Positions 11,920-26,900 of a DNA stretch of 64,000 nt are shown piece after piece. The notes below the pieces were generated by a model. The model did no database searches and had not been told where the DNA came from. It worked only from the letters and a program-made list of their open reading frames with translations. A program made the position numbers and the translations under genes. The stretch lies in assembly GCA_003344405.1 (NCBI GenBank), contig NOWV01000028.1:186001-250000 (forward strand), written 5' to 3'. The stretch's first letter is position 1. The number at the start of each line of letters is the position of its first letter. This DNA is from Trichoplax sp. H2. Its lineage: Eukaryota > Placozoa > Uniplacotomia > Trichoplacea.

Positions 11920-14900
11920 CTGAATTCAGATTAAAATACAACCGTTAATTAGTGCAGCAAAGGTGCAATTGATTTTATCTAGTCGTAAAAAATATATTAT
12001 TCTAGCTTTTAATAATAACTCACCGTTTCAGATTCTTTAATAGGGGAAGCATCATTGGACGACGGTGATAATAAACGAATATCAGAGTTATTCAGCGAAT
12101 TAATTAACCTTTCTTTTTGAGCTTTTAACTGAGAAACCAACTTTTCTTTAGCTGATTGCTGTTTGTCCATACGTGATTCTTGTAGGCCTTTGGCGACTAA
12201 TTGCGGACTATTCGGGTTTGAATTTTGTTTTCGTATCGACGTCGAATCACTTGCTGTGGTCAATATGATTTCAGAATTATTCGGCTTTAAAGCATGGTAA
12301 TCGTTTTGGTCTAATTTTGTTAAATCAGCTAAGGAATCTAGCGGTAGCTGCTGCGGCATTGCTTCGTCATGAGCTTCATTTTGTCGATCATGATGTTGGC
12401 TATCAGTGTTATCCACTTCTTTTTCTGATGAATTCTTAGTTGCATTGTCTGAAATCGATTGATTATCGTTGTTTCTTTTTTTCTTCCTTAATATACTTAG
12501 CTTTTTTGCTTTAGGTTTACCGCTTGCTTCCATAATTGCTTGCGATAATGCATATATCCAACTGGTTCTTGTCTCCAGTGAAGTACAGCTGTAATAGTAT
12601 GTTTTTAAGAGACCCGTACTTAACGAAAATATATAACGATGATTTCTACTACCAACAGCTCTCACATCATAGCCCCTTAGAAGTAGAGAATCAGAGGGAG
12701 CTGCATCATTCGGCTCCTTATAGCAATGTAAAGTCATTGAAGATAGTGTGAACCAATACGATGTCCATTTACCAACTGCGTTTTTTCTTTCTAAAAAGCC
12801 ATAACAAGAAGAGCCTTGCACTGCTTGATGATGAAACAATTTAGATTCTCCATTGACGTTATTTTGTGGAGATGAAAGACTATTCTTCATAATGGATGAC
12901 TTTTCACCATCAACTGATTCAGACGGATCGAATGTCAGAGTTAAGGGACGACGTTGATATAAGAAAGACCTTCCCTATATATTGGAAGAGATCAATTCGG
13001 GTTATATCTGAGTTAAGAAGGAAAGAAATTTGAGTTTATACCAGCATAAACCGAAGTCATATACTATCTAGCGATTGTGTAAAGTATACCAGCAACCTAC
13101 GATATTCTTCTAAGAGATAAAAGTTTGCAAAATGTTGTAGACTATGTCTATTAGAGCCTTATCTATACTTTACTATGGAATAGGATAATCTTGAGATCAT
13201 AATAATTATTTGCTATCGTAGTTCTTTTCGTTTTCATGACTACTACTTGATAATAAATAGCCTAGGCCCGCTATTCAACTAAAATACTCATAGGATACCA
13301 TGAAGAATAAATAATCAAATTAATTTGAAATTGAGCAGATATAACAAGGAACTAGTTTTACATTTATCCTTTGTTGTTACAATAATTTGCCCTTATTTAA
13401 TATATTTAAATAGGAGAAAGATTATCTAACTGAAATACAGTACTTTCTCTTTAATGAAAAAAATTGACAGGGAATTAAATTATCCAAAAATGCTAGACAA
13501 TGTAGCTAAACAACGTCTTAAGTCCTATAAAGTAATTGTCCTTTTAATGTTATTATTACTGAGAGGAATATGATATCGATTACATTGCTAAACAACGTAC
13601 TAAGTTTTATAGAGTAGCTGCCCTTTTAATGTCATTATAATCAGCAGAAATATAACATTTATTACTTGTAAAACAACGTAAATCTACTCATACTGAAGCA
13701 AAATATCTAACGCTATTTTCTATTTAATAGTAAAATGTACAGAGAATTAAAATATCCAAAAATGCTAGACAAAGTGGCTATCCAGCGTGCTTAGGTTTAT
13801 AGAGTAGATGTCCTTTCAATGTCGTCAATAGGATTATAAATATTCATTACTTATAAAGCAAAGTTTAATATCATGGCTAAAACCTATTAGCGATCTGCTC
13901 GTATTGAAGGAAGATCTTAATATTTGACTAAGGCGATAAATGATGAAATAAGCAACTCTCACCTTGCGATGATTTCTACTCGGTTTTGGTTTAATTACAG
14001 TAGTATCATCTCCGGCATTTTGATTTATTATTGGCTGATTATTATCCTCTTCAGATGCAGCGCTAAGTTGACTAAATTCGCTCTCAATGGCATTAACCCA
14101 ACTGTCCTGCTGGGTTTTATTGGATGCGCCTAAGACCAATCGGCCGTTGGGATGCATTAACTCGAAAACATATAATTTCTTCTCCCCGGTGGCTTGCTTA
14201 GTATTATTTTTAATTCTTCTTACTTCATTACATGTTACTAATCGGCAATGGTCTAAACGGTAGATATTCTCGGGCGGTGCTGTATCATAAACTGTTTCAT
14301 ATAAATAAAATGATTGATGTCCTACTACACACCATCTTTTAGTATAATTTTGCCTATCATTTTCGTCTTGACCTTGATTTGGGCATAAATATAAATATCC
14401 ACTCATGTTATTGGATACAAAACGATTAGTACTTGTATTTGCCTCTTTATTCAATGCTTGACTACCATCCTGATCGAGATCTTTTACAGGTTCTACCTCA
14501 GCATGGTCGCCATTGCTTTCATCTTGTGAGTATTCGTCTTCACTAGTGGTAATAGGGTTGCAATGTAATATCTGTTGGCCATCCATTTTATGATCTTTTG
14601 TGTCTTCGGTTAAAGTCATTTTGGAGTCGCTATTAGCAAGCTTTTGAGCAAAATGATTATTCAAGGTATGTCCGTTAGATTCTACTCGTAAACTAGCCAT
14701 TGCCTTGCCGATCTTACGTTCATCGCTATCGAAATCATTGTTCGTATTGGCATCTGAATTTTTAAACTTTGGCTCAATAGTATAGATATGATTAATATGA
14801 GTACAGTCTGGACGGTTAGAGATTGAATGTAAATTAGTTAACGATGAAGATAATTTTCGATTAAGAACCTATAGGAAAAACCATATTTGAAAAAACAAAT

Positions 14901-17900
14901 TAATAATATAATTATAGTCAGGCAACATTATCTTGCACAAAAGCAAAATAAGGCGTTGTTTTTTTAAGTTTATGAGACAGGCGCAGCTGTTATTAAACAT
15001 TTCGCATCTTATTGATGGCAGAGATTAGAATTTATAAGGTAATTAATTACTTTAATTAATTTTAATGCAGAAATGATCACAATAGATTGCTTCCTCAATT
15101 GTAAGTAAAGCTCAAGTTCTTACAATACTGATGTGCTAAAACGATTATGATATCATTAATAATCAGCGGCTAAATATTGTAGTTAAAAGCATATTTTGCT
15201 TCATTTTAATGGTGTAAAGTCAAGTCCTTATTAATCGTAACATTCTTACTAACGCAGTGGCGATATTTAATCGTCCAGACCAATTTCTTGCCAACTAGCA
15301 AAACGATCTCTAGGTGTTACAACTTTAATGTCAAGATACACAATTTTGTAGAGGTAACATTTTAATTTTTAATAAAAAATAGCATGATCATTTACGGTAT
15401 TAATTATACCACACATGTCTTTATAGGCATCTAGAATTCTTTTAAATTATTCTAGGTAAGCATGAAACCCTCGTAGTTAGATATGTCTTGCAGTTTTTAT
15501 CCCAAATGATAGCCAATTGAACCGTTTTAAATACTATTATCCGCTATATCTAGCAAAAATTGGTTAATCTATGACTTGGTAAACGGACTTGAAAGTTATC
15601 GTACTAGCCGTAGTAGCGCTATTTCCGATGCAAAATTAGACATACCATACTAGTAGAATCCGCCTTCATGTCATGTCACGCTGTCTATTAACTAAATTGA
15701 CTGATCAGCTCTATAGCCTAATCGGTAAAACTCTCATTTCAATGTTCATATCTTATTCAAGACTGCTATGCTGGAAATTTAGTAGAAAAGCTTTGCTGCA
15801 AGTAAATAATTCTATAATCAATTATAAGCTGACCTTTTCGTAGTTTGGTCAGTAAACCTTTAGACTTAAACGCTCTCGTCTACCTTATTCAAGACCAACA
15901 TGAAACATTATCAAGTTATAAAGATTACGAATTAGCCGCTAATTATGACTTGCGGTACCTGATAATTAGCCTGGAAGGATGAAAAACGTCCATTGCATGA
16001 TATAATGAATTCATCATACTGGTCAGCATTCATCATAAGGTTTATGATCAATATTAAAGAGTGAACTTACTATGTTGTGTCTACTGTAGGAAAATCATGA
16101 TTGAGTGAACACAAAGTGAAGGGGTATCTTATGGCATGAACTTCATAAAATAACTTTTCAGCCATCTATTCTCTTTCTTATTAACATATTCTTGTGAATA
16201 ATAGCATATTACTGTATTATGTATCCCACGTGAGATTTGGATAGCAAAAGAAAAGTTCATCTAGAAAGACCTTAAATATATTATTAATGGACTTTGGGAT
16301 ATATTTATAGACGTACAGGAAAGAGTTGCATGAGAAAATTTGCTAAGTAAAATTTTACCTAAAAACTCAATTCGATCATAAAAATAGAGCAATATTGCAG
16401 TAATATGCCGTAGTAAGTCAAGACCACAATTTTGCTTGCAATTTGACCTATGCTAATGAAGGGGTAACGATAAATAATAGCCCTATTTATGGCAGAAAAT
16501 TTGAACGCAAATATACCAAACATCAGAAATAGTAGCCTCTACACTAACAGGTTATGTAATATATCAAAATGACGGCAATATTTAGTTTTCAAGTAACTCG
16601 TAATCTAAAATGTTGATGAAAATTTCATTACTGGAATTATGACGAAAATATCGAGCTTTTACAATCTTGTTAATTAAGAAAAATTAAAAACGAGATCAAA
16701 TTGATGTTCTACCCGAGCAAAATGAAAATTCAAAAAGAATAAGTATGATGATCATTTAATAACAATGTCTCAAACATTGTCGATTAAATCAGAATAATTT
16801 TAATATGCGATAGCCCGCTATCAAAATCAAATCTAATTTATAATGACACTCAATGATGCGTTAAAACTTACAACTCATAACTATAAAACCAGACAAAATC
16901 ATCTTTTCAGCATTTTACACGTTGTTATTAAGCTAGTAACTTAAGTTATGAGTCATCTTTTCTATTGATCATGTTAATATTATACACATTTCAAAATTAT
17001 AGAAACGAAATAAAAGGAGAAAAACCGTACCGTCACATAGTAGGTAATTGCTATTTGACATCAATATCATTTGTCTCCAATTTCGCCAATAAATCAAAGC
17101 TGATCGATAACACTTTCTGACACCTTGGCTTACAAAAATATTTTTTCGATGTCTACGATAGTTTGATTGCTTAATTGCCAGTAGAAATATAAAATCAAAT
17201 TTGTTTTGTTTAATCGTGTTGATTTTAAATGAGGCCAATAGAAATAAGTGATCCTGAACTCGTTTATTCTTTTTGCTTTTTTTTATTCTAGCTTTATCAT
17301 GCCATTTGTTGAATAATTCATAATATGATCATACGTTAATTAGCATTCCTAAGCTTTATTAAGGACAGTATTGACCTTTTTCCATAGAAAAAGACTCTTC
17401 ATTGAATTCTTAGCTGAGGAAATGGATTGCTTTGTATTACCCTTTTAGTTAACTGTTAAAATAATACACACGTAAACCTTCAATCTATCAATCAACATCT
17501 GCCTAAGCAAATAGAATCGCTGTGTAACAATATCAAATGGGCTTCATCGTTGTATATTAAGTAAATCATATAAACAAATGATATAGTACGTCAATGGTGT
17601 CGCTAAATCCTTTTTATACATCAAAGAAAAGCTCTACTTTAGTTCTGTTTGATTAGATGAAAGCAATAACGATATCAATGTTTTTAAATTAAGACTGCTA
17701 CTAAAGTCCATAACTTAATTCAATGTAATCACTTTTTTCGTAGTGATGGTAATATTCTCTTTCATGACGACAAGACAATTGGGAATGGTATCCTCATGAA
17801 CAGCTAATAATGGGTTACCTTCGTTTCATTTCTGCCAACTTAGCTAATGAATTAAAATATGCATTAGCAATAACAACAACTAGACAGGATGCTCTAAAGC

Positions 17901-20900
17901 AATCACTCAAGTCGATAGCTTATATTTAATGTTAAATAGGACATACAATACACCATCTATAAAAGCGATGATACGACAGTATTTAGTGAGTATTCACTAA
18001 TTTCTTTCCTAACTAAATAAAATGGCGAGAACTACCATTGATTAAAATAATCTCTTGAGCCTAGAGGTTCAATCTACTGTATTTATTTTTCATATAAGTA
18101 ACAATGTCATTCTGTCAACAAGATTCACTGGCATCAGGGACTAACTAGAACAACCGTTAGTAATATGTTAGTGAATATTCACTCATTTCTTTTCAAACCA
18201 AATAAAGCCGTGCTCTACTATGAATAATCTCTCAAGCTTAGAGGTATAAACGTAATGTATTTATTTTTAATATAAATAATAAGGCCATTTCTTTCAATTG
18301 CACTAACTGGCATCAGGGAACCAACTAGAACAACAGCTCGTAATATGTCGGCGAGTATTTACTTGTTTTTTCAAATAGAATGAAATAGAAAAGCCTGTCA
18401 TGGATTATAACAATCTCTTGAGTCTAGAAGTTCAAATCTACTGTATTTATTTTTCTTGTAAGTAACATTATCATTCTGTCAACAAGATTAACGAGCATCA
18501 GGACCCCAACTAGAATAATCGTTAGTAATACGTTAGTGAGTATTCTCTTATTTTCTTTCCAAACGAAGTAAAATAGGGAAATCTACCTTGAATAATTTCT
18601 TGAGCCTAGAGCTTTAAACCGACTGTATTTATTTTTCATAAAAGTAATAATGTCATACCATTAGCAATATTAATTCGTATCTGTGAGTAATTTGCATCTT
18701 TTTATCAGCTAAATAATAGTACCCATTTTCTAACTACTATGGCGAAAGAATGCCTGTATCTAAGATAAGCTGTTAATACTATATTTTGTATCTAGAATTT
18801 ATAAACAAATCCAATTAAAAATTCGAATTAATAGGAAAGCCTTTTAATGGATACTGTCTTGAAAGTATGGTCGATATATTTTCTGCTTCTATTTTATAGT
18901 GAAAATAATTTTCATCCATCTCTAATTCCATTACACAAGTATTTCTCTCATCTCCGATAAATGAATGTTCAGTATTGTAGTATAACAATTATTTTATCCA
19001 CTTTACTCCTTTATTAAAGGGAGAGAACTACTGCATACTACTGCGAAAAAAATATCCATACGAATCAAACAGTAAAATCAAAAGTAAGCTGCATACGCTA
19101 TGACTAGCTACAATAGTATTCAACCATAGTCATTATGGTAATTGTTGAGGAAAAATTAAATAACAAATCAAGATAAAAGAGCATTGCTACTTGTTGTTAT
19201 TTTTCAATCAGAAAAGCTAAGTATGTTTTTTTCCGTAATGGGGCCCAAAATGGTAAACAACAACAATTTCTATAGCCATTGGATTATTCCAATAGCATCC
19301 ATTGATATTTACTTTTGCCCTCCAAAAAAACAATTACTAGAAGTAATTTGTCATCTCATTACAGTCCAAAAATAAATGGGATAATCAATGATTTTTTTCA
19401 GTTTTTCTTCCCTTACAAATGAGGGAACTTGTGAGCTTGAAGTAAACAATCAAAGATGAATGATATAACGGTCTAGAATTATTTTTGTACATTGATTTCA
19501 TGTAGTAGTTCAATAAACTATCATAAATACATCCATGTCATTTAGAATGGCAGAAAATGATAGCGTTTTATGGGATTATCCTGACGTAGTAAATAAAATT
19601 GGAGCTATGTTGTTCGCTACTATTAGTATTACTTAAGCGAACGTAGACAACACTCAACAAGTTTTTATAACGATATTGAGTTATGAAACCTGTAGAAAAG
19701 GCTAATCATTAGCTTTGATAATAAATGTTAGGAATTAATATATCAATTTCTAAAATGCTTATTCTAGTTTTATACTCTCTAAAACTCAGATAGTATCTGA
19801 GGGAACTTACGAAATAGTTGATAATAATAGCTATGATCTTTTTTATAATCTTTCAAATATAAAGACAATTTGAAATATTATTATTCAATCACTAAGCTAA
19901 CATAAAAGAACAGTAGGATCATGATGATAGAGAATCAAGACCATCTGAAGTGCATCACTTGCTATGACTTCCTTAATTCATATATATGTTACGGCCAATG
20001 TCGGTAATATATATATAACCTATATATATATAGCGGTACTTGTTCTGGTTTTATATTATCTAAAACTCAGATTGTACCTACTAAGGCTTAGGAGAGGATT
20101 CATACTAGTTTCGATGATCTTTTTAGCTATTTTTCAAATATAAATCTAATATAGGATATTATGTTCCAATCACTAAGTTGGCAAGTAGGAATAATAGGAC
20201 CATGATGATAGAGAATCAAGACCACCTAAAGTACGTCACATACTATAATTTTCGCAATAACAAATTTTTGTTTGCTGCATTATGTAGCATTGCTTTGTAT
20301 TTAGTGATCTTAATTCCATTAATAACATAAATTCGAAGTAAAGGTCACTTCAGAAGGTACCAGTCGTAAATGTCATATTAAAAGTATTCCACGATTATCA
20401 TTGTACTGTATAACTATTTACGCAAGATTATCTTACGTAAGCAAAGTGTTTTGCAGAAGTAATTTGTTCATTATTCTTCCTTACCAAATACTTTATTGCT
20501 GAGTTTTGTTCAGTAAATTGAATTATTACTATCTCATGTTTAAATTAAAAACAATCCAATTCTTCAAATAAGAGGCATTACATCACTACCTCAGAGGGAT
20601 TTTATAAATTAATTATTATTCTTAATGACGGAGTTTCATTGATGATCTTTACATTAACCATCTGCTCAATACTCATCAGCTTATGCAGTATTTAGCTAAC
20701 GTAATTATATCCTGGATATACACTAAAACAACTAGATTTGTTCCAAAACTACCGTACCTTATGGTCTATTTATAAGGACAATAAACTCTTAACCAATTCT
20801 TAATTGACTGTTTGATATTTAAAACAACAATTGGATGACTGTTGATTTTTGTTACCTGCTTGACGTGAAGGGTTGTTTTCATTAATTTCAATATACCTCA

Positions 20901-23900
20901 TCGTAATCACTGCAATGACAGTTTAAAATATTGTATACCTTACTATTTAACTGTTTTGAGGAAGGGACGTGACAATAACTATCATCAAGTGAAAGGCTTG
21001 TATCAGTGCCGCCTATTTGATTTTCCGTATTAGTCATCTTCGTATACGTCAATAATAATAATAATAAAGTTCCCCTTCTAATTTGTATAAGGCAATAGCA
21101 TGAGTCAGTCTAAGTAAGCAAGAATTCAATGATTTCATGATCGTATTATGAATCTTTGACGTAATATTTAGAAGTGTTCTGCTAGTATATAAATTAATCG
21201 CTTTTCTTACACCTGTGAGACTAATATCATAATTAGCAGTCAATTCTTTCGCCCATTCTTCTAGTTAGTTAGGAATCAGCTGTTCATATCTAATATCAGA
21301 CTTAGAATTACTTAACGTGCACTATAGTACAATAGATTAATATTATTAATCTAAATTGTAATAAGAGAAAATTAAGCTGCCACAGAAACTAAGCACCACA
21401 AGTCTGCTGTCAGTTTTGTCCTCCTTGACATTTACCTATAGTATGGCTTTAAATACTGACAATCTCTTATCGCCAGGAGGAACAATAGTACCTCTAGTCT
21501 TTAAACAAACTGAACCCAAAACCTTATTGAAATCAGTCAAATTATAGTCAATATACGTAAATGTTAGTTATCAGTACTCAGATAATGTTATAAAATTGTA
21601 CTTTTATCTATTTAAAATATATAAAACGTCATAGATAAATCAATATTAACGAATACTTAGATAGGTTATCTTAATATTGAAATTATGTAACACAGCTATG
21701 CAAAAGTTACTTAGTAACCCCTGATTACGAAATTATCTCATTCATGTAATGGTACCGCATTTCTTACATATATAAGATGGAAAATAACAGTTGTAGTCTA
21801 TTCTGTCGATCATTTGTCATCATTTTATGCGTCAATAATAATAATAAAGTTCCTCTTCCAATATATTTAAGGCAATAGGATGAGTCAGTCAAAGCAAGCA
21901 ACAGTTTAAAGTTTTTCATGATTGTATTAAAATTCTTGACGTAATATTACTATGTGTTCTGCTTCTACATAAATTCGCCATTTTCCTCAAACATTTGAGA
22001 CTAAGAGCAAGACTTGCAGTATATTCTTTCGCTCATTTTTCTTCTTGGTTAGAAATCAGCTTTTCATATCTTATATCACGTTATAACTAATTTGGATTTA
22101 GATTTACTTGATATGCACTGTATTGCAATAAGCAGATTACGAATTATCTCATTTATTCTTTTTCCCATATAATATACCGCATTTCTTTCCTATGTGAGAT
22201 AAAAAATAAGAATTGCAACTATTCTTTTGATCAGCTGTCATCTTCGTATATACACCAATAATAATAATAAAGTTACCCTTTTAATTTATTTAAGGCAATA
22301 GCATGAGTCAGTCAAAGTAAGAACAGTTTAATGTTTTTCATTATCGTTTTATGAATTTTTGATGAAATATTGATATGTATTCTACTTTCATATAGACTAA
22401 TACTAAGCATTGCATTGTATTCTTTTGCTCATTCTTTCATTAATTAGAAATCAGCTTTTTATATCTAATATCACTTTGTAACTAATACAGATCTAGATTT
22501 ACTTGACATGCACTGTAGAGTAATAACCAGTTTACGAATCATCTGATTTATCCTGCTTCCCATATAATGCCCTGTAATTCTTGCCTGTATGAGGTGGAAA
22601 ATAAGTAATGCAGTGTATTCTTCCGATCATTCCCTACTTAATTTCCTTTAGGAATCATCGATTTTTATAGTATCATTTTCTGGCTATTTTAGGGCTATAT
22701 TTGCATAACATATGACATAGTGTTTAAATTTATTATCAATTCCCCCCCCCCCCTCTACTTTTCATTTAGTGTTCCGCATTTCTGCCTATTTAAGATTAAA
22801 TGTAAGACTTATAGTCCTATCTTTCGTCCATTATTACTCTAATTATTAATTTGAGATAAAGATTTTCAATACCGATATCACTTTCAAACGACTGTAATTT
22901 AGATTCATATCCCGTTAAACCATAAAGTTGTAAATTCATCCTAAGTAGCGATTATTTTTATTTGTAATGTGTCCCTTACCGGCAAGAAATTTCTTGCTTA
23001 TTTCAATTGTGGTTCTAATACTGAGTTAAAATCATTTTACTTCTAGTCCTTATCATCTACTTTACAGTATCTCATATTGGATAAATTAATTGCTTCTCTC
23101 CATTCTCAATCTAGCAATTAGATACGTAATTTTAATAATTCTATTCAATATTATTGATGTTATGAATACGTAAAATGGGACGTAATAATTAATTTAAGGC
23201 TTTCTCAACCGATATAATTTCAATGGTTCCATCAAATGCCATTAGGGCAACGTAAATCTGAAATTGTATATTTTAATTTATTCGTTCCATTATCAGCCTA
23301 GCAATACAATATACAATTTTAGTAGCTTCTACAAATACTTCTAATCTCATACATATCTGAAATGAGACATGTTAATTAAATCACTGTATTCTCAACTTAG
23401 ATTTATAAATATAAGAGTTCTAGTAAAATCCCATCAATGCGAAGTATATTTGAGAAGGGATTTATTAATTAGTTCACTCTAATTATCCATTCAGGCATTA
23501 ACTTCCCCAAGAAGTCTTTGTACATTATCCGCTTTAAATATTTAATGGCCAACAAGAGAAACCAAATAAATCCCTCAATAATGGTTTGTAAAAGCAGCTG
23601 ATAATGCTAACTCATTTAATCACTAATGTGTTATGCTCACATTAGAATTTTGCTGAATATAAGATACAAGGTGATATAAAATTTGAAGTGACGGATGCTT
23701 AGTTGATTACGAAATTACTGACATACTAAACGTAAACAAGTCATTTCAGATATGGATATTACAATCACAAATATTAGTCATGAACTTCATATTTAGTAAA
23801 TGCATAATTCTGAATTATTGATGACGTGATTAATTATCGGATGGCCAGATGCAACCGTTTTAAATTATACTCCTATTTCAATGAAAATCTTGTTTATAAT

Positions 23901-26900
23901 GAGGCTATGATTAACTGGAATATTATTTATATTATATACGAATCTCTACAAGCAAGTAAATGAAAAATAATAGCTGATGTTACACGGCTTGATATACGAG
24001 GTAGACTAGTACCGATTATATCCGTACACAAATAATTACTGGAAGAGTAATACTAATTAATATCCGGTTATAAAGTAAATTTTCTGATTTATCGAGGGGA
24101 AGAATACTTATTTTATGCTAAAATTCGCTCCTTTGCCATAATAAATAAAATTAAGGAATCAATTTTAATTTTTTTACATCAAGAAAATTAAGGAATATCA
24201 ATCAGTATTTTATTCGTCATTTTTATTGTTCCACAAATTGATTACATCATGCCCATAGTAGCCAAACAGTTTTATACGGAAATTTGAAACTGATTCTTTA
24301 CTGCACATAGTACAGTTAGATATTGAACTAAATTTATTTCTAAAATGCAATTGGAAAGCAAATTTATTGTAACATCTCGATAATATCATTTAGGATCTTT
24401 TATTCAGCGATTTTTATATTCCTTAGTCCAAAAAATGAATAAATCGTTTCTAATTTCCAACAGATAATATCCTTCATATCGGAGGTGAACTCAGACTTGA
24501 TATAAAACTCTTGCTCACTATGCATTGAAAAGATCATCTATGGCCCTTTTTCAGTAATTTTAAAACCTTGAAATTTAAGGAAAATAGATTGATTACAGCT
24601 CTAATTTGCAACTGTCAAATTGATATTGAACTCTCACACTCGATGATTGAATGACATCATCCTTAATATCATTCTAAGATTTCTTAGCCAAAGAATTGCA
24701 GAAATTTAATAAACTAGTTTGAATGCCTCTCCACGTAATTTAGAACAGAAGTGTGATTTGTGTTACTTACGTATAAGCTTAGTTCTCATTCACAACTATC
24801 AAATTGTCATTGAACTCCTACGTAAGATGATTTAATGACATCATTCCTAGTATTATTCTGAGATTTCAAAACCTAAAAAGCTGAAGTAACTTAACAAAGC
24901 CGGCTCGAAAGCCTCTCTAATTAAAACATAAACTTAATTTGCCGTACATAGAAGCTCAGAAATCATTGTATGTCTTTCAAGCTTGATTTGCCTGCATCGT
25001 GCGTAATCGCACTCAGATTTTAACAACTAATTTTTAGTTTAATAAGAGATTAAACAGTAAGCATCTCCATTTTTCAGCAGAAATGACGTTTATATCTATT
25101 ACGTTAATAAATAATTTCATGCATGCATAACCCTTAATGACTAATTACGATCATTACGTCATCGATATGTCTTTTTCCCGAAATTAGAAATTACTTTCAT
25201 CATTTATAGAAAATTTAATGATTAAGATCTAACTTTTTCAATGTAATTACTATTCTTATGAACCAAAGCTCATAATTAATCTATTACCTCTAGCTTGATT
25301 TAATTAGACAATTTTCAATTCATTGTCTACCTTAATAAATATTTTTCTTCTAAATTTATAGATCATAATACCCATTCCTGATATCTATCTAGAAATTGTA
25401 AGTTAAATGAATGTCTGAACTTTATAAATAGCTCAATGAAACTAATTCTTATTTATGGAAAGAGAATATTACAGATTATGCTGGTTGGTATAGCAATGTT
25501 TGATTTCCAACTTTAATTAGTATTTGATAAATTGATGTAATACGATTCACTTTCTGAAGTAACACTTTTTGTCTACAAAAACTTATTTCTGTCGGATCTA
25601 GAGTCATAAATGATATCATTTTATATCCTCGAAGATTTTTAAATTACATAATTATTTTAAAAGCACATTCGAAATTAAATTTAATTATAAGACTACTTGG
25701 TGTGTAACTTTGATTAGCATTCCATAAAATATCATAACGGAAGTAATTTACTATCGCGAAAGTAATATGATTGGAAAACTTTCAGATGACAAGAAACTAT
25801 TCTTATTGGATCTGAAGTTATTAATGACATCATTCGCGACATCTATCTGCGATTTCCAAATTAATTGGTTATTACAAAAGAAACATATTCAAAATAAAGT
25901 TTAAAGTATAATGGCAATATTTTGTATTGAATTATGGTGTCTTAAAAAGATATTTCATGTCTTCAATATCCAAATTATCTACTTTGTGCATCTGCTAGTA
26001 AATCGATGAGATCATACTGACTAAATTATTTGCATAATAAGAAAGTAAACATACGTGATTATTTACATCATACCAAGTCACAAAATACATGAATATGAGT
26101 CAGAAAAGGGTCTGCGTATAATTAAACAGAATCTATCTTGAAGCGATCATTTTAACTTGTCTTTTTTCTCACCAATCATAAACCTTTGTCTAAGGGCAAA
26201 TTGATATTTCTTTATCTTCATTTAAAATAAAATTGAAATATTTTATTTATTGATTTATGAGGTTTTGTTTCCTCATATTTTGTTATTCCTCTAATGAACT
26301 ATTGGTCTAGTAGCCGGTACAATGCTTGCAAAGAGTTAAATTAAACTTTCAACGATTTTCTCTTATCGTTCATTATTGACGTAGTATAAATTGCAATTAT
26401 TTTAGATAGTTAATTTTCTGTGATATTAGTATATTTAAACTCGAAAATGTGAATCCAAAAGTGATTAATATAACCTACCTGTATTGCCTATGTATATCAA
26501 TTCATTATTTTATCGTCAATATATTTGATTTTCTAAGATTAATATTCCTAACCATATGTAGTCTATCCGTCGATCAGTCATTTATATGCTATTGCATGTC
26601 ATTCCATCGCTCATTTTATTACCATCTGCTCGGAAAACATCCTATTGGCTTTTTTATCATGATTACTTTTACAACCAATTAAAATAATGTTCAACAGAAC
26701 ATTACCTCATTATTATATAATATTTAGCCTATTAGTTACAGTACTCATTGTAAAGTAAATTAATAAAAGGCTCTATTTCACTTAATCATGATATGTATAA
26801 CATAATCAATGATACCTTTTTCTCACTCATTTTCTATTACTTATGACGTTGAATATCTAACATTGACCAGGTGCTTGTTATGTTATTTATGCCTTTAAAA

